Positions 1 to 15,251 of a stretch of DNA of 43,500 bases are shown here, piece by piece; the first letter of the stretch is position 1; the number at the start of each line of letters is the position of its first letter. Both the position numbers and the translations under genes were made by a program. The notes beneath the pieces were generated by a model. That model was given only the letters and a program-made list of their open reading frames with translations, did no database searches and was not told where the DNA came from. Origin of the DNA: Neocallimastix lanati (nom. inval.) (lineage: Eukaryota; Neocallimastigomycota; Neocallimastigomycetes; Neocallimastigales; Neocallimastigaceae); contig JACVTC010000033.1 in assembly GCA_016946835.1 (NCBI GenBank), positions 162,501 through 206,000 on the forward strand. Direction: 5' to 3'.

Positions 1-226
1 AAACATCAACAAGTTTACATTTTTCAGTAACAATTGATTCAACCCAAGTTCCCAAATAATAAGATAATGGTTTCCACCACATTTCCACACCAAATATTCC
101 ACTTAACATCATAACGATAGTACCAAGAATTATACCTTCAGTTGGACCATTAACATAACCAAGATAAAGACAACCTGTATAATAGTTTTCCCATGTTGAG
201 AAAAAGAAAGTAAAAATGGCTATTAT

Positions 227-260
<34 letters not shown>

Positions 261-1261
261 TGTAAATATAATCGAATAAAGAAAATTTATATATATAATA
301 ATACTTAATAAATTTTTTTATGTAATTCTTTATATACTTTCAATAATTATTATTTTTACTTACTAATCATTGTGAAGATATAGGAGTAATAAGTTTGCCC
401 TAAACCAAGGGCTGCAGCTTCTACAATACTTCCAACAGCACAATTTAATGAATCACATCCATGATCAAAAAGTTCACCAAGAGGAGAACTTTGTTTAGTT
501 CTTCTTGCTTGCTTACCATCAACATTATCAAATGTAGAGTATAACCATAAACCTAAAGCACAACTATATATTAAATTATTAATAAAATTATATTTCCATT
601 ATTTCATTTCTATTATTATTTTTATTTTATTTTTTAATAATAACCTAAAGTAAAACCAACTTGAAGTTGGACTTTCCAAATCTGGAACAAATATGATAAC
701 AAATATCAAATTTATAACCATAAAGCTAAAACCTGTTAAAGTAATTAAATTTGGTCTATTTTTATTATTTTATTTATTTTATAATAATTAATAAATATTT
801 ATTAATAAATATATTATAATAAATAAAAATAATAAATAATAATTTTTTAATTAATACATATAAATAAATTAATTCATAATAACATACGCCATAGATAATG
901 GGAAAAGTTTAGTACAGAATTCCCAATAAGGCTTCAATATATATTTTGATACATAAGATTTATCAACTGAGTTATATTTATAGTTCTTCAAATTTTCTAA
1001 CGCCTCATCTGGACAATATACTTTTTCTAATGAATTAAAGAAACCAATAACTTTTTGAAGAATTATATTTCTATTTTTATAATTTCTAAAATCATTTACA
1101 TCACCAATGTCAATATTAATATCACTAATGTCGTCACTATACTGGTATTCAGTTTCTTCATTATTATTATATAAAGAACTTATTTCGGTTATTTCAAATT
1201 CTTCATCTAAATCTTGAACATTATTATAATTCAAGGTAAAATTCGAATTATCGTTATCCAT
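1..1261 (-). CDS. EPT1: Ethanolamine/choline phosphotransferase (CDP-alcohol phosphotransferase), N-terminal part
   Basis: Transfers phosphoethanolamine or phosphocholine from the CDP-alcohol to diacylglycerol, the last step of the Kennedy pathway, in ER/Golgi membrane. Four exons, read right to left: 888-1261, 645-755, 364-563 and 1-219. All junctions are GT..AG and keep one frame. Residues 1-90 are an Asn/Asp/Glu-rich extension. Family homology begins at LKNYKYNSVD (91-100). The signature D-G-x2-A-R-x8-G-x3-D-x3-D is complete (D177, G178, A181, R182, G191, D195, D199), so catalysis should be intact. Exon 4 carries the family blocks FSTWENYYTG and NGPTEG. The C-terminal membrane half lies outside the window. 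Ethanolamine versus choline preference cannot be told from this part. The start is the first ATG of the open exon, preceded by a T-rich leader. Confidence 0.93.
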
Positions 1262-4200
1262 TTTTTTTATTTTAATTATTTTTATTTTTTATTCTTGTTT
1301 TATTTATTATTTTATTTACTTATTTATTTATTTTTATTTTTTTTTTCTTTTTCAGGTTATATTATTTATTTAATATAATTATTTAATATATAAATCTTTT
1401 GAATTTATGAACAAAAATTTTAATAATATGCGCAAGTTCTTAAAGAAAATGTATATAATATTGATATTATTTCTAATACATAATTATATAATAATAGTGT
1501 ATGTATGATATTTAATGAAAGGATTACAATTATAAAGTAATACCTTTTTCTTAAATTTATAAATATATTTTATAAACTATGTATTATATTTAAGATTAAA
1601 TATATATAATTATAATATTGTTTATAATTATAATATTGCAATTTTATTTTATTTTATTTTATTTTATTTTTTTTAATATATGTATTTATACATTCATACT
1701 TAAATTAAATTGAAACACAAAGAGAGAATTAGAAAAAAATAATAAAATAAAACTCTCTTTTTCTTATTCATATGTTAATTTATATATTTATAATATAAAT
1801 TATAATTTTTTATTATTTCAAAACAAAATAATAATTTATATTAAATAATAATTTGTTACTAATAAAATAAATTTTATAATATTTAAATGTCAACATATAA
1901 TAAAAAATAAATTATTAATATTTCTATTAATATTGTATATTTTACTATTATTATACTTTAATAGAATTAGTTTTATCATTTAATAATAAAACAAAATTTT
2001 TAATAACGTTTCTGAAGATTTCAAATACTAAAATGACTTGCTTTCAATTAAAAAAGAAAAAAAAAAAAATTTTTTTTTCTTTTTTTTTTTTTTTTAAATT
2101 TTTTATTTCTAATTTGTGATTCTATACAATGAATTAAAATGTAAACATACAAATATAATACAATATATTGTATAATATAAATTAAATATATTTAAATAGT
2201 ATAATCGATATTTAATATGTTTAATTAAAAGAAAAGAATGGATGTATAAAAATATTTTTATTAATTAATAAATGAATGAATAAATAAATATATTAACAAA
2301 TAAATAAACAAATATAATAAAAATCATATTTATTTATTTATTTTTTTTTTTTTTTTTTGATATATTATTTTTAAATATGTTTTTATTCTAGATTATTTAA
2401 TTAACAAATTAAAACTTTAATAATTTATTGTATATATTATTATCAGTACTTCTGTGTATCATATTAAATAATGGTTTTATATGATCAAATATATTATTTT
2501 ATATTATATATTTTAATACTATTAAAATATATTGATATATATTAAAATATATATCAATAAATTTGAATATTAATTAAAATTTTTTTAAATCTCTAAAATT
2601 CTAATAATTAAAAAAAAAAAATTTACATTTTTTTTTGAATATTCTTTAAAAAAAAAAATTCGAACGATTTTGTGCATGTAATAATTATATTTAATTTCAT
2701 ATTCATATATGTAATTTTATTTTTAATTTATACCTTAATTTTTTTTTCTTTTTTTTTTTTTTTAATAAAATTATTCTATTTATTGCTTTATTGAGTAAAG
2801 CTTATAGAAGAAATAATTTTACAAAATGTATATCCATTCCTTTTTAGCTTCTATTCAGTTATGTCCTAATGAATCATAATTAAAGGTTGTTGTATTATAG
2901 AATTTAAGTTTAACAATATTTATTCTTTTTTTAATATTCAATTAGAGAAGGTTTTGCCATTTAAGTAATTTTAAGTAATAGCAACTAAAAAAATAATAAT
3001 TCAATAATTTATAATTATTTTAAATTTATAGAAGTAATAATTTAATTAATATGGAATTTTATTATTTTTATTATTATTTTTATTTTATTTTATATTATTT
3101 TTTATTTTTTATTTTTATTTTTATTTTTATTTTTATGACTTTTTTTTTAATTTAACCGACATGGGTTGTTTATGGTTTTTAGACTAAATAATAGTAATAA
3201 AAATGTAAAAGGTTTAAATTACATGTCCAATAGAATGTATTGATATTATTTTGTTTTGCTGGTTCCTTTGTTATAAGAATTATAAAATTTATGCATATTC
3301 ATGGACGGTTTTATAAAATATTATTCATTTTAGATGGTCTTTTTTTTTTTATTTGTACTGAACGAAAATTTTATAATCTGACTCTAATTTTTATTTTTTA
3401 TTAGAATTTTCATTTTATTTTCAACGATTCTCTTTGTATAGAAAATAAAAATAATTTTTAATATTTTTATTTTCATTGTTATTTTTATTTTTTATAGTTT
3501 TATTTATATATATATTATTTAGGTATTTGTGTTTTTAAAATTTAAATACAATAAAAAAAATTTTTTTTAAAAAAAAAGTTAAATATTAATTATATAAATT
3601 AATCATTCCTTATTTCCCTATTTTATGTATTTTTTGTTAGATTTTCAAAATAAAATTCATCAAAATTATAGTTACATATTTTAAAATTTTATTTGATATT
3701 AAATCAAATATTAAATTAATTTAGTCTTTTTATAATAAAAAAAAATGTGTTTCCAATAGGGAATAGACAGAAGAGAATATTATAAATAATATTAAATAAA
3801 AATATTAATACTAATATAGTAAAAACTTAAAAAAATACTCAAATTTTTTATTTCAATTTTTTTAAGATAAAACAAAGAAAGTTTTATAAAAAAATTTTTT
3901 TATCAGATTTTGTAAATATAACGAGAGGAAGTTATATTCATAAAAAAAGAGTACTTTAAATGAATAAAAAATAAACAAAAGAAAAAATTTTCATTTTAAT
4001 ATAATTAAATTTATTATTTTAATAAATATTAAATTTTATATTAAATAAAGTTTATATTAAAAGATCTTTTGTACATTATTGAGCATTAATAATTGGGTTT
4101 ATCTTAAATATTTAATATTCTATCCTTAAATTTTAAAATTTTTAAAATTTATATTTATTTTCCACAATAAAAAATTTTTAATTAAAAATTTTTTTTCTTA

Positions 4201-4797
4201 TAAAATTCATATGAAAATATTAAATTGTAGCACAAAAAAAAAAAAATATATTATATTTATTTAACTAGTTTTAATTTATGGAGTTATAAAAAAATAAATC
4301 CATTTTATATTTATTAAAAATACGATTATATACAAAAATTTTATCATTAATAAATATATATAATAAATGATAAATAATTGAATAATAAATATTAAATAAT
4401 AAATAATTGAATAATAAATAATATATAATAAATAATAAATAATTAATAATATGAACATTAAATAATAATAAATAAATAGTAAATATAAATAAATAAATAA
4501 ATAAATAAATAATAATAAATAATAATGAATAAATAATAATAAATTATAATAAAAATTAAAAAATATTAATAATATTAATGAATATTAATATATATTAATA
4601 AATAATAAATAAAATAATTGAATAATAAATAATTAAATAATAAATAATAAATATCTACTTTTTTTTTTATTCTCTAGCAATTATTAATATTGATAATATA
4701 TGTTATAATATATAAAATAAATAAATATATTTTATTTTATATATTAATGTTATTGTTCAAGGTTGTGGATTCAGAGAACACGAAAAATGACACACAT
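1262..4797. other. AT-rich intergenic region, no gene seen
   Basis: Homopolymer and AT simple sequence, with stops in all frames. It includes T-runs near 2070-2095 and 2340-2358, a short TTTTA run at 1640-1670, and loose AAATAATTG-type tandem sequence at about 4360-4650. The open frame at 4276-4458 is purely low-complexity Ile/Tyr/Leu. The stretch at 3150-3330 is slightly richer in G+C, but I recognise nothing in it. Confidence 0.7.
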
Positions 4798-4806
4798 AGT
4801 ATTTTT
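4798..4806. repeat. Left target-site duplication of MULE insertion
   Basis: AGTATTTTT, repeated exactly at 8222-8230 just outside the other end of the element. Nine bases is the length typical of Mutator-like transposition. Confidence 0.7.
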
Positions 4807-4832
4807 GGGGAGGTTGCATTACGCCAATTTTT
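4807..4832 (+). repeat. Left terminal inverted repeat of MULE
   Basis: The inner 16 bases match the reverse complement of 8196-8211 with one mismatch. The outermost ten bases are diverged. Confidence 0.7.
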
Positions 4833-5264
4833 TCACGTGATATATATAAATTTGTGGCTATAGCTATATTATGCTACATAATATTATTTTATTGTATTAT
4901 TTTGTTATTTCACTTTTTAAATTAATTATTAAGTGAATAATTAAATAAATCATATAATGGTTAGATTTTATGATTTTAATTCTTTTATTTAAATGCTAAT
5001 AGTAATAAATTATATAAAAATATAAATGTTATTAAAAATATAAATATTATTAATAATAATTCTCTTATTTAAATGTTATTAAAAAAAATAATAATTATAA
5101 TGATAAAATTATTAATTATAGAGACGTATTTGAAAATTTATTTAAACTGTATATATTTAATTAGCTTTATAAATTAAATTTTTGAATGACAGAATTTTGA
5201 TTATTTCGTTTGGTTATCCCTCATTTTTTAATTATTTATTATAAAATAATATTTATATTATATT

Positions 5265-6270
5265 ATTTAAATCAGTTAAACAATCAAACCACAAATTAAT
5301 AGTATTATTTCTATCATATTTAGTATCAATTAACTTGGTTTCAATATTTTTGTAGTGTTCAATTAAGACACTGATTTCATTAGCTTTATTTATTGCTCTT
5401 TTTTTTATTTTCTAAATTCCTCTTATTTTTCTTTGATAATCATAATATGGTAAATGTTTAAGTTTATTTAATTTATCTATTAATTCATAATAAGATGGTA
5501 TTGTTGGAAATAAATTATTTAAATAACTGTTGATTCTGAAACTATAATATTATTGTTACATGTATTAGCATTTTTTTTTTTAATTTTTTAAATATTTTAT
5601 ATATTTCTTGTTCTTTATTTTGTAATATTGCAAAAGAAGTAGTGTAAAAACTATCTAATTCTTTAGCGTAAGTTCTTTTAATAAATAATTGATAACTAAA
5701 TTTAGGAGCAATATAAAATGTACCATCAACAAATATATCATTATTATATTCCCTAAATAATTTTACTTGAAAAGGAGATTGAAAAATTATTAAATTAATA
5801 TTTTTTGAATATCATAAAATTTTCACCTCACTTTGTTTTATATTGTTTTATAATATTTAGATTCATTAGGAATTTCAGTAAATGTTGTTACATTGGATGG
5901 TAGTTTTTATTTAAATTTCTTGATATTTGGGATTTAATTGAATTATATTCTGAACATATAAATCTCATTTCTTTAGAAATTTTATTATATAGGGGTTTTA
6001 TTTTTATACCATAAGGAATTGAACTTTTTTCAATTCCATCTTTAATTTTATGTTTCATTATAGATAGAGATATATCGTATTCTTTTTCAGGATGATTATG
6101 TGAACTATCATATTTTAAGATTTCTTTCTTATTTAAAATAATAAAAGATTTACATAAACTTTTGAATTATCTTTTCTTATATATGAAAAATTAAATTTAT
6201 ATTTTTTATTGATAATTTATTTTTTTCCTTTGTTAGACTCATTTACATCAATAATTAGATTTTCTTCCAT
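5265..6270 (-). pseudogene. MULE transposase with N-terminal FLYWCH-like zinc finger, degenerate
   Basis: Conceptual minus-strand reading, pieced across several frameshifts and stops. An ATG at 6268-6270 opens MEENLIIDVNES. A zinc-finger-like stretch ends in SSHNHPEKEYD near 6095-6125. Then comes a conserved block (IKDGIEKSSIPYG). The motif VDGTFYIAP at about 5710-5732 carries the first catalytic Asp of the MULE DDE domain. The C-terminal block FPTIPSYYELIDKLNKLKHL continues to about 5270. A paralogous, differently broken copy lies at 38581-39400. Later catalytic residues are not recognisable. FLYWCH plus MULE architecture is known for fungal and animal MULEs. Confidence 0.8.
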
Positions 6271-6375
6271 TTCTATATTTTTATAAATATTTTTTAATTA
6301 TATAATTAAAATTATTATATTAATTATCCAATATTATTCTAAATACTAATTTTGAAAAATTAGTTTTTCAATTAT

Positions 6376-7285
6376 TTGTAAAAAAAAAATAAATAAATAA
6401 AGAATGTAATAGTAAGTACAAGTATACAAAATAAAATAAATAGTAGAATATAAATATAAGTACAGATTGAATAAAATAAAATAAAATAAAATAAAATAAA
6501 ATAAAATAAAATAAAATAAAATAAAATAAAATAAAATAAATAGTAGAATATAAATATAAGTACAGATTGAATAAAATAAAATAAAATAAAATAAAATAAA
6601 ATAAATAGTAGAATATAAATATAAGTACAGATTGAATAAAATAAAATAAAATAAAATAAAATAAATAGTAGAATATAAATATAAGTACAGATTGAATAAA
6701 ATAAAATAAAATAAAATAAAATAAATAGTAGAATATAAATATAAGTACAGATTGAATAAAATAAAATAAAATAAAATAAAATAAAATAAAATAAAATAAA
6801 ATAAAATAAAATAAAATAAATAGTAGAATATAAATATAAGTACAGATTGAATAAAATAAAATAAAATAAAATAAAATAAAATAAAATAAAATAAAATAAA
6901 ATAAAATAAAATAAAATAAAATAAAATAAATAGTAGAATATTAAACATAAAGTACAGATCGAACAAAATAAAATAAAATAAAATAAATAGTAGAATATAA
7001 ATATAAGTACAGATTGAATAAAATAAAATAAAATAAAATAAAATAAAATAAAATAAAATAAAATAAAATAAAATAAAATAAAATAAAATAAAATAAAATA
7101 AAATAAAATAAAATAAAATAAAATAAAATAAAATAAAATAAAATAAAATAAAATAAAATAAAATAAAATAAAATAAAATAAAATAAAATAAAATAAAATA
7201 AAATAAAATAAAATAAAATAAAATAAAATAAATATTGAATGTAATAATATAAAAGTACAAGTATATAAAATAAAATAAAGTAAAT
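6376..7285 (-). repeat. TTTTA-pentanucleotide/33-nt-core satellite array, arm 1
   Basis: Read on the minus strand: runs of TTTTA separated by a conserved core (TTCAATCTGTACTT, then TATTCTACTATTTA), eight core copies. Both edges carry a GAATGTAATA..AAGTACAAGTATA motif (6401-6427 and 7232-7265). TTTTA repeats have no stop in any frame on this strand, so the long Phe/Ile/Leu/Tyr open frame here is not a gene. The array lies about 150 bp upstream of the MULE transposase start. Confidence 0.95.
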
Positions 7286-7531
7286 ATTTATTATTATTTT
7301 TAATTAAAGAATATTAAAGACAATTTATTTTTAAAAATAAAATGTTTTATTTAATTATATATGTTAGAAAGCAAAAAAATCATTTATATTTAATGAGATT
7401 ATTAACAATCAATAACATTGTTTTATATATTAAATTACATCATCAATTGAATACAATAAAAATGTAAAAAATTTTCATTTCTAAAACATTGATCTGTAAT
7501 ATTCTTTAATAAAAAAAAATATTAGATATTT

Positions 7532-8075
7532 ATTTTATTTTATTCAATCTCTACTTATATTTATATTCTACTATTTATTTTATTTTATTTTATTCAATCT
7601 GTACTTTATATTTAATATTCTACTATTAATTTTATTTTATTTTTATTTTATTTTATTTTATTCAATCTGTACTTTATATTCATATTCTACTATTTATTTT
7701 ATTTTATTTTATTTTATTTAATTTTATTTTATTTTATTTTATTTTATTTTATTTTATTTTATTTTATTTTATTTTATTTTATTTTATTTTATTTTATTTT
7801 ATTTTATTTTATTTTATTTTATTTTATTTTATTTTATTTTATTTTATTTTATTTTATTTTATTTTATTTTATTTTATTTTATTTTGTTTTATTTTATTTT
7901 ATTTTATTTTATTTTATTTTATTTTATTTTATTTTATTTTATTTTATTTTATTTTATTTTATTTTATTTTATTTTATTTTATTTTATTTTATTCAATCTG
8001 TACTTTATATTTATATTCTACTATTTATTTTTATTTTATATACTTATTACATTCTTTATTTATTTATTTATTTGT
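7532..8075 (+). repeat. TTTTA/33-nt-core satellite array, arm 2 (inverted relative to arm 1)
   Basis: Four core copies and a long TTTTA run on the plus strand. The outer flank (ATACTTATTACATTCTTTATTTATTTATTT, at about 8039-8068) mirrors the outer flank of arm 1 (6380-6430). The two arms therefore form one large imperfect inverted repeat around a ~250-bp spacer. Confidence 0.93.
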
Positions 8076-8195
8076 TTGTTTATTTATTTATACATTTATT
8101 TTTTTTACATATAATTTTATTAAAATTTTTTATGGCGTTAACAAAAAATTTTACAAGCCATTAAAAATAAATGGCGTATTGAAAATTTGTATTAT

Positions 8196-8221
8196 AAAAA
8201 TTGGCGAAATGAACCACATTC
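8196..8221 (-). repeat. Right terminal inverted repeat of MULE
   Basis: Reverse complement partner of 4807-4832. The core on the plus strand is TTGGCGAAATGAACC. Confidence 0.7.
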
Positions 8222-8230
8222 AGTATTTTT
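8222..8230. repeat. Right target-site duplication of MULE insertion
   Basis: AGTATTTTT, identical to 4798-4806. Confidence 0.7.
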
Positions 8231-8545
8231 ATATATATTTATTATATATATTTTATTTATTTATTTATTTATTATATATTAATAATACAAATTTAATATT
8301 TTATAAATCAACAAGAAAAATAAGATTTAAAATTTAATTAAACTATATAATTGCCATATTCAGAATAAAGTTATAATAATGAGGCTTTTGTGGCGTATTG
8401 TATTTTTGCATAATAATCGTATTCCCTCCACATTTACATTACATATAAAAAATTTTTTTTTTATTTCAAATAGATTCTGTGAAAATTTTCATTATTGATC
8501 CTGAAATATTTTTAGTTATTGAGTCTGCTTATCATATTATTTATT

Positions 8546-8785
8546 TCAACATGTTATTTTCCTCAGTTTATTTTTTTTTTTTTCATTCACATTGCTGAAG
8601 ATAAAAATTATATCATGAATTATAATTTTCATCTTCAGCAATGTACTTATATGATTTATTTTTATCATAAATTTATTTCTAAATATTTTTCCCAGTAATT
8701 TTTGTAACCACATATTGTGTTCGGCACACTCAGTTAGGCTAACAAATTCTATTTCCGTCATTAACAAAGTCATACATCTTTGTAA
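8546..8785 (-). pseudogene. Ty1/copia retrotransposon RNase H fragment
   Basis: The minus-strand reading MTEIEFVSLTECAEHNMWLQKLLG matches the Ty1/copia RNase H block usually seen as STTEAEYVALSE...WL..LL. The expected downstream RNase H motifs (the conserved D in DN and the HIDIKYH block) are missing. In their place is a hairpin and unrelated AT-rich sequence, so this is a truncated scrap. No LTR is recognisable nearby. Confidence 0.72.
8590..8643. repeat. 23-bp inverted repeat (hairpin) inside the copia scrap
   Basis: Arms 8590-8612 and 8621-8643 pair over 23 bp with one mismatch around the 8-nt loop TCATGAAT. It starts exactly where the copia homology fades. Confidence 0.93.
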
Positions 8786-8816
8786 TTACGATTTCTACGA
8801 AATAGGACTATTTCCG

Positions 8817-9020
8817 TTAATAAATATATATAATGTTGTTGATTTTTACTGATAGCATTTTCCCTATTTCTTTATATCTTTTAATAAATAATTCCATTTT
8901 GGTTTTTGAATCTTTAAGATCCTTAAAATTTTTATTATGAATTATAAAGTTTATTGGATGTATACCATATCTAATAAGTTCATCAGCTTCAATTAATAAT
9001 TTAATTTGTCCTTGTAACAA
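8817..9020 (-). other. Unrecognised 67-codon open frame, possibly part of a retroelement remnant
   Basis: The translation has a mixed, protein-like composition (LIEADELIRYGIHPINF) unlike the low-complexity frames around it, and no Met-start context or splice partners that I can see. It directly follows the copia RNase H scrap, so a retroelement origin is possible but unproven. Confidence 0.3.
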
Positions 9021-10852
9021 ATATCGAAATATCTGTTTTAAGTTTTATTTTAGTAATAGGTAAACACTACTGATTAATAAGTAATATGTTTTTTAAGAAA
9101 TTAGTTTTATTAAAAATTATAAAAAGTATTTAATTATAAAATCGATTGGAGAAATATTCTGAATTACTTTAAAAAGTAATATAAAATTGATTATTTTCTG
9201 TTAAAACTGAATTTCAATAAAATAAAGATAAAAAGACAAGTTAATATAAAATTTACTAGGATTTCCATAATTTTTTAATGTAATTTTGCCGAAATTAAAT
9301 AAGAATTTGTACAGAAGCTTATACAGAAACAAATGTTGAAACAAATAAATATAAAAATTTTAAAATAAAGATTTTAAAAGTATAAAAAGAATGCAATATT
9401 TCTAGTTACTCCTCTTTTTCTTATGACTTTATTTATATATTATTCCTTTAATATTTTCTAAAGTTTAAATAATAAATTTAAAATAATTTAAAATAGATAA
9501 ATAAATACTTTAAATGATTCACTAATTTTAGAATTTTAAAAGTGTTTTATAATTAAATTTTAAAGTTTATAGTATTACAATTAATTAGTAAGTAATATTA
9601 GTTTTATAAAAATAATAGATTAATTAGATTAAATATTAAATTATTTAGTTTAGTTTACTAAGCTTTGAATAATTTATTAACATTCAGAATAATAGAATAG
9701 TATTTAAAGTTTTCTTTACTTATTACAGTTATTAGAATATATTATTATTTCATTATTAAAACTTCAATTCTTATATCATTTATGTAATAATTTAACTATA
9801 AAATTAAATATAATTAAATTATTAATCATTAATATTAGTTCTAATCAGTAATATTAACACTTTAGGGAAAAAAAAAATCATACTTATTAATGGTTCTTTC
9901 TAATTTTTGAGTTTATTATAATTAATAATAATAAGCAAAATTATAATTATTATTTTTAAATGTATAAATACTATTTAACTAAAGAAATTTTAATTAAATT
10001 AAATAAATGTTAATATATAATTAAATAAATTATTAATTATATTTAAGAGGATAAATGTAATATGAATTTTGTTTTATTTTTATTATATATATATATTTCT
10101 TTTATTATATATATATATTTTATTGTATTGTATTTTATATTATTTTATATTATTTTTATTATAGATATAATTTTATTTTGTTTTATTTTGTTTTTATTAT
10201 ATATATATTTTTTTTTTTATTGTATATATATATATACATATATTTTTTATATTGTAAATATATATTTTTATATTGTAAATATATATTTTTTTATATTGTA
10301 AATATATATTTTTTATTTTATTTTATTTTTATTTTAAAGTTAATTATTAATTATTTATGTACAATTATATTTAAATCTCACTGCCAACATAATATAAAAA
10401 AAAATTTAAATATTTTAAAATATATACATATTTTTATTTTTATTATATATCTGTAATATATTTTTATTTCATTTTTATTTTATTTTATGTCTCTATTATA
10501 TATATATTTTTATTATATGTGCATTTTTATAATGCATATATTTTTATTTTGATTATATGTACATATATTATATATTTTATTTTGATTATATATAGATATA
10601 TTTTTATCTTTTATTATATATATATTATTTTTAAATATAATCTTAATTATTCATTTATACCTATTTTTATATATATAATTATCCCCTAAGTGTAACTGCC
10701 AACATAATATAAAATAAAAAAAAAAAATTTAAAAAATTTATCCAAAATAGAAATAAAATAAATTATGGTAATAAAACTATAAATTTTTAATTTGATGATT
10801 AATTAGTATTAAACTTTAAATATATAATAAAAATATTAAAATCTAATATTTA

Positions 10853-10884
<32 letters not shown>

Positions 10885-11177
10885 AAATAAATTTATTTAT
10901 TTTTTTATTTATTTATTTTTTTTTGTTCATATACTTAATAAATAAAAAAACAAAAAAAAAAAAAGATACATTTTTATATGTTTATTTATTAAAAAATATA
11001 GAGACTTCATAAATATATATCCATATTAATATAATAGTTGTAGTTTTATATAGTAATAGTATGAATTTTTATACTAATATATTTGGTATCAATAGATTAA
11101 ATTTAAAAAGCAGATTGTTCTTAATTTAATTATGTACTTTAATAGTAGTTTAAAATATTAATAAAAAAAAGTAGAGA
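9021..11177. other. AT-rich intergenic region with short repeats
   Basis: No gene recognised. Visible: three tandem copies of TATTGTAAATATATATTTTT at about 10250-10315, and a 20-bp direct repeat beginning ACTGCCAACATAATATAAAA at 10380 and 10695. Open frames at 10062-10456 are low-complexity Ile/Tyr/Phe. Confidence 0.7.
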
Positions 11178-14400
<3,223 letters not shown>

Positions 14401-15250
14401 ATTATATAATTTTTTTAATTTGTAATTATTATAATTGAAAATAAATCTCTTTACACTTCTTTTTTTTTTTTTTTTTTTTAATTTAAAATTACTATTTAAT
14501 ACTATTCAATTTTTTTTGTTTTTTTTTTTTTGTTTTTTCTGTTTTTATTTTTTATATATATATACATATATATATTATTGTTTATTTTATTTTAAGGTTT
14601 ATTTGAATTCTTATTTTCAATTTGGATTTCCATTTTACTTCAAAGTCCTACATTTATTATTTGAAAAAATCGATATATTTTATCTTTTTTTTTTTAGTAT
14701 TTATATATAAATTATCAATAAGCTTAACTTTTATATTATTACATACAATAATAAAAAAGTATATTTTCAAAGATTAGTTTTAAAGAATATTATATGTTTT
14801 TATTAATTAATTTAATTATAAAAGCTTTTATATATAGAGAGATTTATAAATATTAAATGAAATTTTAAATAAATTAAAAAAGTATGAAAATATTTAAAAA
14901 GAGTAATTATTATTATTAAAATTATTTTATTTTTTATTTTTTTTTTTTTTTTAATTTTATTTATTTATTTTTATTTTTATTTTTTTCTAGTTTCAAACAA
15001 AAAGAAAAGTTCTTTTTTTTTTTAACCTTTTTAACATTAATTTAATTATATTCAAAATTTGTAAAATTTTTAATTTTACACATAAAAATAATAGAAATAT
15101 GTTAATTTATTTGAATATAGGAAAATTAATTATTAAATTTTATAAAATAATGTATATAGAAAATAAAAATACTAAAATCGAATTAATTCTTTTATTTGAA
15201 TTGCATTTTGTCAGATTAAATTTCTCCAAGTGGCGCATTACTGACTGTTG
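14401..15250. other. AT-rich upstream region of the CSA gene, no gene seen
   Basis: T-runs at 14459-14479 and 14939-14952, and mixed AT sequence. The open frame 14435-14710 is low-complexity Phe/Tyr. It should hold the CSA promoter, but no motif can be singled out. Confidence 0.6.
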
Positions 15251-15251
15251 C

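Larger units (their letters stand above)
4807..8221. mobile_element. Mutator-like (MULE) DNA transposon insertion, 3.4 kb, decayed
   Basis: Bounded by 26-bp terminal inverted repeats (4807-4832 and 8196-8221). The inner parts share a core reading CATTxCGCCAATTTTT inward from each end, and both lie at the same distance from an exact 9-bp flanking duplication AGTATTTTT. Inside are a broken FLYWCH/MULE transposase on the minus strand (5265-6270) and two opposed satellite arrays (6376-7285 and 7532-8075). Extra GGCG motifs at 8134 and 8173 sit inside the right end. Family assignment rests on the transposase; the boundaries rest on repeat plus duplication. The element cannot be autonomous now. Confidence 0.75.

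Noticed and set aside
6346-7260. 304-codon open frame rich in Phe, Ile, Leu and Tyr
   Set aside because: Pure consequence of TTTTA repeats, which contain no stop in any frame on that strand.
10062-10456. Overlapping plus-strand open frames
   Set aside because: Ile/Tyr/Phe low complexity from T/A repeats; no splice partners or homology.
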